This document shows, piece after piece, positions 4,579 to 10,516 of a stretch of 10,516 nt of DNA. The stretch comes from Thermoleophilia bacterium (GTDB taxonomy: Bacteria > Actinomycetota > Thermoleophilia > Gaiellales > SKUG01): the NCBI GenBank assembly GCA_025964405.1, contig JAOPYW010000252.1, forward strand, positions 1 through 10,516, given 5' to 3'. Positions within the stretch are counted from its first letter, which is position 1. Each line of letters starts with the position of its first letter. A program made the position numbers and the translations under genes. The notes beneath the pieces were generated by a model. The model did not search any database. It was given only the letters and a program-made list of their open reading frames with translations, and was not told the origin of the DNA.

Positions 4579-6447
4579 TCAGGTCTCGCTGAGGCGCGAT
4601 TCGATCGTGGTCTCGGGGTCGTCGGCGCCGCCGGTCCACGTGCCGTAGAGCCCGGCGTAGAAGCCGCCGACGGCGAGGAGTTCCTCGTGGGTTCCCTGCT
4701 CGGCGACGCGCCCGTCGTCGATCACGAGGATGCGATCGGCGTCACGGATGGTGGAGAGGCGATGCGCGACGATGAAGGCCGTGCGACCCTTCGTCAGCGC
4801 CTTGAGGCCGTCGGCGAGCCGCAGCTCCGTCGCGACGTCGACGCTCGAGGTCGCTTCGTCGAGCACGAGCAACGGGGGGTCGGTGAGCATGGCGCGCGCG
4901 AACGCCACGAGCTGGCGCTGGCCCGCGCTCAGTCGCGAACCGCGCTCCCCGACATCGGTGTCGTAGCCATGCTCGAGTTCGTCGATGAAGTAGTCGGCGC
5001 CCACGGCCTCGGCCGCCGCGCGCACGCGCGCCTCGTCGGCGTCAGGCTCGCCGTAGCGGATGTTGTCGCGCACGGTGCCGGCGAAGAGGAAGCCCTCCTG
5101 CGGCACGATGCCCATGCTGCGGCGCAGCCAGCGCTGCTCCAGCTGGCGCAAGTCGACGCCGTCGAGCGTGACCGAGCCGGTGGTGGGGTCGTAGAAGCGC
5201 GAGAGCAGTTTCACGAACGTCGACTTGCCGGCCCCGGTGTGGCCGACGAGCGCGATCGTCTCGCCCGCGCTGACCGTAAGGTCGACGTCGTGCAGCACCT
5301 CGGGGCCGTCGTCGTCGTAGCGGAACCCCACGTGGTCGAAGGCCACGGCGCCGCGCACCGCAGGGAGCGTGAGCGCGTCGGGCGCGTCGAGGATGGTCGG
5401 GCTCATCTCCATCACGCCCATGATCTTGTCGAGCGCCGCCATCGCGGAGAGGAAGGTGGCGTAGAACTGCGACAGCTGCTGGATGGGGTCGAAGAAGTTC
5501 TCGAGGAAGAGGATGAACCCGAAGAGGACCGTGACGTCGACGATGTCGTCCTGGGCGAGGATGCCGCCATACCAGAGCACGATGCCGGTGCCGATCGCCG
5601 CGAGCAGTTCCACCCCGGGGAAGTAGGCGGCGGAGAGGTAGATGGTCTCCATGTTCGCCTTGCGGTAGTGCACGTTCGTGCGCTCGAACTCCTCGGCGGC
5701 GCGTTCCTCGGCCGCGAACGCCTGCACGACGCGCATGCCCGCGAGGCTCTCGGCGAGGAAGGCGGTGACGTGTGCCATTCGCTCGCGCGTTCGGCGGTAG
5801 GCGCGGGCGGAGTAGTAGCGGAAGGCGATCGTCGCGCCGAGCATCACGGGGAAGATGACGTTGACCGCCAGCGCGAGGTGCCAGTCGAGCGCGAACAGGT
5901 AGGCCTCGATGAGCACGAGGGTCAACAGGTTGACGAACACCATGAACACGCCCTCGGTGACGAGCTGGGCGAGCGCCTCGATGTCGTTGGTGAGGCGCGA
6001 GATCACGGTGCCGGTGCGCTGGCGCGAGAAGAAGTCGAGGCCTTGGCGCTGCACGTGCGCGTAGAGCGCGGTGCGCAGGTCGTTGACGACGCGCACGCTC
6101 CAGATCGAGAGGTAGGTCTGGAGCGTCGTCGCGGCCCACCCGAGCACGACGGCGGCGGCGACGAGGCCGAGCCAGAGGTTGACGGCGTGGAAGTCGACGG
6201 TGCCGGCCGAGCCGCCGTTCTCACCGAATCCCTTCGCGATCGCGTGCTTGAGCAGGTAGAAGACCGAGGTCGCCGCGACGGTCGCCACGATGGCCGCGAT
6301 CACGCTCATCACGAACGCGCGCTTGTGTGGCCGCACGAAGGAGGCGAGGTAGCGCAGGCGCCGCGCGCTGACCTCGCGGGTCGGCAATGCGACCGAGTTG
6401 TCGGAGACCGTCTCGCCCGATGCGGGGCCGGTGGAGGCGCCGCTCAT
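4579..6447 (-). CDS. ABC exporter half-transporter, canonical ATP-site subunit
   Basis: This 622-residue half-transporter has an N-terminal type-IV exporter membrane domain (six helices roughly at 44-66, 90-112, 168-186, 188-210, 272-294, 303-320) and a C-terminal nucleotide-binding domain. Walker A is GHTGAGKS (402-409), the Q-loop is Q450, Walker B is LLVLD with catalytic E531, and the H-loop is H562. The signature is LSAGQ (506-510) instead of LSGGQ. Together with the partner gene this gives a heterodimeric exporter of the TM287/288, BmrCD or LmrCD type, which usually exports drugs or lipids. Its ATG overlaps the partner's stop in ATGA (6444-6447), so the two are translationally coupled. 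No terminator is visible between its stop and the promoter of the small peptide gene. The substrate cannot be inferred. Confidence 0.93.
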   Translation of the reverse strand: MSGASTGPASGETVSDNSVALPTREVSARRLRYLASFVRPHKRAFVMSVIAAIVATVAATSVFYLLKHAIAKGFGENGGSAGTVDFHAVNLWLGLVAAAVVLGWAATTLQTYLSIWSVRVVNDLRTALYAHVQRQGLDFFSRQRTGTVISRLTNDIEALAQLVTEGVFMVFVNLLTLVLIEAYLFALDWHLALAVNVIFPVMLGATIAFRYYSARAYRRTRERMAHVTAFLAESLAGMRVVQAFAAEERAAEEFERTNVHYRKANMETIYLSAAYFPGVELLAAIGTGIVLWYGGILAQDDIVDVTVLFGFILFLENFFDPIQQLSQFYATFLSAMAALDKIMGVMEMSPTILDAPDALTLPAVRGAVAFDHVGFRYDDDGPEVLHDVDLTVSAGETIALVGHTGAGKSTFVKLLSRFYDPTTGSVTLDGVDLRQLEQRWLRRSMGIVPQEGFLFAGTVRDNIRYGEPDADEARVRAAAEAVGADYFIDELEHGYDTDVGERGSRLSAGQRQLVAFARAMLTDPPLLVLDEATSSVDVATELRLADGLKALTKGRTAFIVAHRLSTIRDADRILVIDDGRVAEQGTHEELLAVGGFYAGLYGTWTGGADDPETTIESRLSET

Positions 6448-8282
6448 ACGGGCTCCCCTTCCGGCCGCGACGGCTCGTGTGCCTGGTCGAGCAGGAACTC
6501 GCGGCGTGCCGCCTTCTGCTCGAACACGAGCTGGTAGGTCTGGTTGCGTGCGATCAGCTCGTCGTGGGTGCCGACGTCCTCGATGCGACCCTCACGCATG
6601 ACGACGATGCGATCGGCGAGCGCGATCGTCGACGGGCGGTGGGCGATGATGATCGTGGTGCGCTTGCGCGACGCCGATCCGAGGGCGTCGGAGATACGGG
6701 CCTCGACCTCGCTGTCGACCGAGGCCGTCGCATCGTCGAGGATGAGCACCTGCGGGTCGACCACGAGCGCGCGGGCGATCGCGAGGCGCTGGCGCTGCCC
6801 ACCCGACAGCGTGAGGCCGCGTTCGCCGACGACGGTGTCGACTCCCTCCGGCAGCCGCTCCACGAACCCGCGCGCCTGGGCTGCGTCGATCGCGCGCCAC
6901 ACGTCGTCGTCGGTCGCGCCCGGGTTGCCGTACCGCAGGTTGTCGCGAATCGACGCCGAGAACAGGAAGGGCTCCTGGTCGACCAGGCCGATCGACCGCC
7001 GCAGCTCGTGCAGGTCGAGCTCCCGCAGGTCGACCCCGCCGAGCAGCACCCGCCCGACCTCGGGGTCGTAGAACCGTGGCACCATCGAGGCGAGCGTGGT
7101 CTTGCCGCACCCGGTGGGCCCGAGCAGCGCGATCGTCTCACCTGGCTGGATCTCGAGCGTGACGTCGTCGAGCACGCGGCGCCCCGCCCGATAGCCGAAG
7201 CTGACGCCCTCGAATCGCAGCCCGCTGCCCGTCTCGGGGTCGTGCGGCACCGCCGTGGGGTGCTCCGCCGCCGGGATGCGGTCGTCGGCGTCGAGCAGGT
7301 CCCACAGGCGCTGCCCCGATGCGGTCGCACGCTGCGCGCGGTTGAGCAGGCCGCCGATGATGCGCAGCGGGCTCGTGAGCATGAACACGTACCCGTAGAA
7401 CGCGACGAACGAGCCGAACGTCATCGAGCCTGAGTTCACCGACCGGGCCGCCACGTACACGATCACGAGCACGGTCAGCTGCGGGATCAGGTCGTAGAGC
7501 GGCTGGTACCTCGCCCGCACGATCATGGCGCGGCGCTCCTGCTGCACGACGTCCTGCGTCAGCAGTCGGAACCGCTCGATCTCGCGATCCTCCTGCCCGA
7601 ACGCGCGAACGACACGGGCCCCGACGATCGTCTCCTCGCCGTGCGCGGTCACGAGCGCGAGCTTCTGCTGTGCCTCCTTGAGGATCGGATGCGAGCGGCG
7701 CGAGAAGCGCACGCTCAGCACCACGATGAGCGGCATCATCACGTAGACGATCACGGCGAGCCGCGGCTCGACGAACCAGAGCACGATCGGTATCGCCACG
7801 ATCTTCGCGGAGTGCTGGAAGAAATACGTCAGGCCGTAGCCGAGGAAGAACCGCACCTGCGTCACGTCACTCGTCACGCGCGACAGGAGCTGGCCCGTCT
7901 GCTGCGTCGCGAAGAACCGGAACCCGAGCCCCGACAGGTGCACGAACAGCTTGTCGCGCAGGTGCTGCTCGATGCCGAGCGAGATGAGGCCCGACACCAC
8001 GCGGCGGGAGGCGCTGATGATCGCGACGGCGAGCGCCGCTCCCACGAGGAGGAGGGCATCCGTCGAGATGTCGTCCCAGTTACGGTCCTTGATGTCGTCG
8101 ATCGCGCGACCCATCAGGAACGGTCCGAGCAGGCCGAGCGCGACCATCACGTAGGCGAGGGCGAAGCTGGTGATCACCTGCCGCTTGAAGGGCCGCCAGA
8201 AGCCGAGGAGGCGGCGAAATGCCTTCCAACCGCCGTCGGGCGCGGTGGGCAGGGGTGTCGTGCGGGGCGGGGCAGTCGTCAT
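6444..8282 (-). CDS. ABC exporter half-transporter, degenerate ATP-site subunit
   Basis: This 612-residue half-transporter has six membrane helices (about 36-58, 74-100, 156-171, 174-192, 262-280, 288-305) followed by a nucleotide-binding domain. Walker A is GPTGCGKT (388-395), the Q-loop is Q436, the signature is canonical LSGGQ (492-496), Walker B is VLILD, and the H-loop is H548. The catalytic Glu is replaced by D517 (LILDDATASVD), so this Walker site should be the slow or inactive one of the dimer, as in TM287. It is the first gene of the exporter operon. I chose the ATG at 8282: the frame stays open to 9185, but that extension is an antisense shadow of two other genes. No Shine-Dalgarno is seen; a TACCGT box (8288-8293) lies 5 bases upstream, suggesting a leaderless or nearly leaderless transcript. 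Confidence 0.92.
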   Translation of the reverse strand: MTTAPPRTTPLPTAPDGGWKAFRRLLGFWRPFKRQVITSFALAYVMVALGLLGPFLMGRAIDDIKDRNWDDISTDALLLVGAALAVAIISASRRVVSGLISLGIEQHLRDKLFVHLSGLGFRFFATQQTGQLLSRVTSDVTQVRFFLGYGLTYFFQHSAKIVAIPIVLWFVEPRLAVIVYVMMPLIVVLSVRFSRRSHPILKEAQQKLALVTAHGEETIVGARVVRAFGQEDREIERFRLLTQDVVQQERRAMIVRARYQPLYDLIPQLTVLVIVYVAARSVNSGSMTFGSFVAFYGYVFMLTSPLRIIGGLLNRAQRATASGQRLWDLLDADDRIPAAEHPTAVPHDPETGSGLRFEGVSFGYRAGRRVLDDVTLEIQPGETIALLGPTGCGKTTLASMVPRFYDPEVGRVLLGGVDLRELDLHELRRSIGLVDQEPFLFSASIRDNLRYGNPGATDDDVWRAIDAAQARGFVERLPEGVDTVVGERGLTLSGGQRQRLAIARALVVDPQVLILDDATASVDSEVEARISDALGSASRKRTTIIIAHRPSTIALADRIVVMREGRIEDVGTHDELIARNQTYQLVFEQKAARREFLLDQAHEPSRPEGEPV

Positions 8283-8325
8283 CAGCGACGGTAAGCCTCG
8301 CAGGTCAACGGGTACGGTGCCTGCG
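8283..8325. promoter_or_regulatory. 43-base divergent promoter region
   Basis: This gap separates the exporter operon (- strand, ATG at 8282) from a small + strand gene (ATG at 8326). TACGGT (8313-8318) lies 7 bases before the + strand ATG. On the - strand TACCGT (8288-8293) lies 5 bases before the exporter ATG. Both fit TANNNT boxes of leaderless transcripts, and neither gene has a convincing Shine-Dalgarno. Any -35 elements or operators would have to overlap the opposite gene or box, so mutual exclusion of the two transcripts is possible. Confidence 0.4.
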
Positions 8326-8703
8326 ATGACCTTTCGCAAGCTCACAGCCGTTTTCTGTATGGCCACCCTTGCAGTGCTGGGGAGCTGCGCGACGGTCGCA
8401 GTGGCCGTGGCGGCAGGCGCGACCGACCTGCCGTCGCCCCCCGGCATCCCTGCGCCGCCCACGACCGAGTCGGTGCGTGACCGCGCCGCGCAGGCCGCCG
8501 AGGACCGTGCCCGCGCCGAGGGCCGCAGCCGAGTCGAGGCGGCTCGTTCGACCACGTGGCAGCGGGCCGTCGACGAGGCGAAGCAGCCTGACTTCGGCAA
8601 GCTCCTCGCACCGCGCCCGCTGGCGCTCGTGGTCGGCTTGGCATGGCTCCTGCTCGCGACGCGCCACAAGTGGCGCACGCGACGGCGCCACCACACGGCG
8701 TAG
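8326..8703 (+). CDS. small protein with two hydrophobic segments, unknown
   Basis: I do not recognise this 125-residue protein. Residues 1-31 are a hydrophobic signal or anchor segment containing LGSC (18-21), a poor lipobox; because the hydrophobic run continues past the Cys, a membrane anchor is more likely than a lipoprotein. A Pro-rich stretch (36-46) and a charged Ala/Arg/Glu helix able to form a coiled coil (about 47-86) follow. A second hydrophobic segment lies at 97-111, ending in a strongly basic tail (residues 113-123). That end resembles a sorting signal but has no LPXTG. The gene is divergent from the ABC exporter, and its TAG stop directly touches the stop of the convergent oxidoreductase. 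The ATG at 8326 was chosen; a GTG three codons earlier (8317) is possible. Confidence 0.68.
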   Translation: MTFRKLTAVFCMATLAVLGSCATVAVAVAAGATDLPSPPGIPAPPTTESVRDRAAQAAEDRARAEGRSRVEAARSTTWQRAVDEAKQPDFGKLLAPRPLALVVGLAWLLLATRHKWRTRRRHHTA

Positions 8704-10122
8704 TCAGCCCGGAGCGAAGACCGGATCGCGATCGATGAGCTCGATGAGCCGCACCCAGACCTCACTACGCGTGGGGAAGGGTGCGACGCAGTGGCGCAGC
8801 TGCTCGAGCGGCACCTTGCCCACGATCGCGATGGTGGCGGAGTGGAGGAGGTCGGCGATGTCAGGCGCGACGAGCGTCGCGCCCACGATGCAGCGTGAGT
8901 CGACGTCGACCACGAGCCGCGCGAAGCCCTCGGCGCCGCGTCCGTAGAACGTTCCCGCTGCCGTCTGCTGCGGATCGCGGTCGTAGGCGCGCACGTCGAG
9001 CCCCGCCCGCTTCGCCGACGCGAGCGTGTGCCCGACGGCCGCGAGGTGCGGTTCGGTGTACATGACCCGGGGCGCCGAGACCGAGTCGTCGACGCACTCG
9101 GTCGGGATGCCGAGCGCGTTGCGCGCCGCGACCTTCGCCTGGTAGGCCGCGGCGTGCGTGAAGGGGGCGCGGCCGTTGACGTCACCGACCGCGAACAGCC
9201 ACTGCAGGTCGGCGCCGAGGTCCATGCAGTCGCGCACCTCGAGGTAGCCGCGCGCGTCGGGCGTCACGCCCACCGTGTCGAGCCCGAGGTCTTCGGTGTT
9301 GCCCTGCCGGCCGCTCGCCACGAGCAGCTCCTCGGCCTCGAGCACGTCGCCGCTTGCGAGGGTGGCACGCACGACGCCGTCGGCGCCGCGCTCCACCCGC
9401 GACACCTCCTCACCGCAGCGCGCCACGACGCCGGCCCGCTCCATCGCCGCGCGCACGAGTGCCACGGCCTCGGGCTCCTCGCGATCGAGCAGTTCTTCCT
9501 TGCGCTCGACGATCGTGACCTCGCTGCCGAGGGTCGCGAAGGCCTGCGCGAGCTCGACCCCGATCGGGCCGCCGCCGAGGATGATGAGGCGTGGCGGGAT
9601 GGTCTCCGTCGTCGTCGCTTCGCGATTGGTCCACGGGCGGGCGTCGGCCAGCCCCTCGATCGGCGGCATCGCCGCGCGGGTGCCGGGGGCGAGGATGACC
9701 GCACGCTCGGCGAAGAGCTCACGCCGCGACCCGTCGGCCGCTTCGAGCTCGACGCGGCGTTCACCCGCGAGCCGCGCGTGCCCGCGCAGCACGGTGACGC
9801 CGATGCGTTCGATGCGCTCGGTGTGCGACGAGTCATCGAGGGCGTGGATGATGTCGTCGCGCCGCCCGAGCACGGCCTCGATGTCGAGTGCGCGTCCGTC
9901 GAGCGCCTCGGCCACGCCGGCGGTGCGCGACCCTTCGCGCCAGACCTGCGCGGGCCGCAGCAGTGCCTTCGAGGGCATGCATCCCCAGTAGGGGCATTCA
10001 CCGCCCACGAGCTCGCGCTCGATGAGTGCAACTCGCGCGCCCGCGCGCGCGAGGGTCGCTGCACTGGCCTCGCCGCCGGGTCCGGCGCCGATCACGATCA
10101 CGTCGAAGTCGAGTTCGGTCAT
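8704..10122 (-). CDS. FAD/NAD disulfide-oxidoreductase-family flavoprotein
   Basis: This 472-residue cytoplasmic flavoprotein is related to dihydrolipoamide dehydrogenase and mercuric or mycothione reductases. The FAD-binding GxGxxG is at 12-17. The redox-active disulfide is C43/C48 in GGECPYWGCMPSKALL, an actinobacterial variant of the usual GGTCLNVGCIPSK. The NAD-binding motif GGGPIGVE is at 183-190, and acidic E206 after the second strand favours NADH over NADPH. The second FAD motif VGDVNGRAPFTHAA is at 312-325, and the dimerisation domain is at about 350-472. The HPT-x-SE catalytic block reads FPTRSE (449-454), so the usual base His is Phe. It may be a quinone or other reductase rather than a lipoamide dehydrogenase. 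The ATG at 10122 is preceded by AGGA with about 8 bases of spacing; longer starts overlap the divergent gene. No 2-oxoacid dehydrogenase genes are nearby. Confidence 0.9.
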   Translation of the reverse strand: MTELDFDVIVIGAGPGGEASAATLARAGARVALIERELVGGECPYWGCMPSKALLRPAQVWREGSRTAGVAEALDGRALDIEAVLGRRDDIIHALDDSSHTERIERIGVTVLRGHARLAGERRVELEAADGSRRELFAERAVILAPGTRAAMPPIEGLADARPWTNREATTTETIPPRLIILGGGPIGVELAQAFATLGSEVTIVERKEELLDREEPEAVALVRAAMERAGVVARCGEEVSRVERGADGVVRATLASGDVLEAEELLVASGRQGNTEDLGLDTVGVTPDARGYLEVRDCMDLGADLQWLFAVGDVNGRAPFTHAAAYQAKVAARNALGIPTECVDDSVSAPRVMYTEPHLAAVGHTLASAKRAGLDVRAYDRDPQQTAAGTFYGRGAEGFARLVVDVDSRCIVGATLVAPDIADLLHSATIAIVGKVPLEQLRHCVAPFPTRSEVWVRLIELIDRDPVFAPG

Positions 10123-10155
10123 GGTGACGGTCCTGCCCGCAACCGGTCGCCGCGT

Positions 10156-10167
10156 CACAATGACCGC
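10156..10167 (+). promoter_or_regulatory. candidate -10 box for the Sel1-like gene
   Basis: CACAAT (10156-10161) lies 6 bases before the ATG at 10168, again a leaderless arrangement, and no Shine-Dalgarno is visible. No -35 hexamer was recognised. The whole divergent gap to the flavoprotein gene is 45 bases. Confidence 0.3.
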
Positions 10168-10516
10168 ATGGCACTGCCCCGCGACCCCGGCACCTACGAC
10201 GAAGGCGAGCTCGAGACGAGCATCGTGCGTGGGCGCCTCGACGTCGGGCTGCTGCGTGCCCGCGCCTGGTGTGACGACCCGCAGGCGATGTGCATGTACG
10301 CAGACTGGCTCCTGCACCGCGCGACCACCGAGGTGTCGGGGGAGCTGGCACTCGACGACGTGGCCGAGGCGCGTGCGTGGCTGCAGCGTGCGGTCGCGAC
10401 CGGGTCACGCAGGGCCGCCGGCATGCTCGGTGACGTGCTGCTCGACCACGCGCGCCTGCCCGACGACCGGCGTGCGGGCGCGTCACTCCTGCGCGGGGCC
10501 GCCTCCGGCGGCGACG
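10168..10516 (+). CDS. Sel1/TPR-like repeat protein, N-terminal part
   Basis: An open frame runs from the ATG at 10168 to the window end, 116 codons with no stop. The protein starts MALPRDPGTYDEGELE. It then shows helix-turn-helix repeats with the spacing of Sel1-like repeats: ARAWLQRAVATGSRRAAGMLGDVLL, where A-x2-WL-x2-A-x3-G-x3-A-x3-LG is the Sel1 pattern, followed by the start of another repeat (DDRRAGASLLRGAASGGD). Such repeats are protein-protein interaction scaffolds. Codons favour G or C at the third position, unlike the competing - strand frames. There is no signal peptide. The gene is divergent from the flavoprotein. The residue run quoted spans two adjacent helices of a single repeat, and the partner or role is unknown. 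Confidence 0.6.
   Translation, partial: MALPRDPGTYDEGELETSIVRGRLDVGLLRARAWCDDPQAMCMYADWLLHRATTEVSGELALDDVAEARAWLQRAVATGSRRAAGMLGDVLLDHARLPDDRRAGASLLRGAASGGD

Noticed and set aside
4561..6537. A 658-codon + strand open frame opposite the ABC exporter gene
   Set aside because: Its translation is low-complexity and rich in Arg, Glu, Val and His, the typical antisense shadow of a GC-rich gene. The opposite strand encodes a full ABC half-transporter with all motifs.
8283..9185. N-terminal extension of the first exporter gene to 913 residues
   Set aside because: The extra 301 residues are Arg/Ser/Pro-rich and overlap the small + strand gene and the flavoprotein in other frames. The protein homology starts near the ATG at 8282.

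Overview
The window is GC-rich with a strong preference for G/C at third codon positions. It carries an actinobacterial-type FAD/NAD oxidoreductase (CPYWGC active site), a CsbD-like protein, and several genes whose start codon sits directly behind a TANNNT box with no Shine-Dalgarno. These traits fit a high-GC actinobacterium, plausibly of the Micrococcales/Microbacteriaceae. That placement is inferred from style and gene content, not from a marker gene.

Layout. On the + strand (1-2047): the 3' end of an endonuclease I family nuclease, a PAP2-type membrane phosphatase, a SRAP-domain protein of the HMCES/YedK type, and a small CsbD-like stress protein followed by a UUCG-capped terminator. At 2150-2273 there is a dense block of palindromes: a 19-bp perfect hairpin flanked by near-identical 13-bp palindromic repeats, then a second hairpin with 21-bp arms. 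On the - strand come a small unknown membrane-anchored or secreted protein (2309-2644), a tRNA-Gln(CUG) with its own promoter and GC-rich terminator, and a 302-residue protein whose C-terminal half resembles bacterial EndoU/BECR toxin nucleases. The gene-poor stretch 3887-4251 holds that gene's promoter, an inverted repeat and a terminator.

Upstream on the - strand, from 8282 down to 4252, lie two translationally coupled ABC half-transporters forming a heterodimeric exporter with one degenerate ATP site, then a 77-residue Sec-exported cationic two-cysteine peptide. The peptide gene has its own promoter, but no terminator separates it from the exporter genes. Divergent from the exporter is a small two-membrane-segment protein (+, 8326-8703). 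Its stop codon directly abuts the stop of a convergent disulfide-oxidoreductase-family flavoprotein (-, 8704-10122) that lacks the usual catalytic His. The window ends inside a Sel1-like repeat protein (+, from 10168).

Most of the window is ordinary chromosomal content. The least explained parts are the palindrome block, the orphan EndoU-like protein with no visible immunity gene, and the small secreted peptide beside the exporter. No mobile element with a transposase or integrase, and no CRISPR array, was seen.
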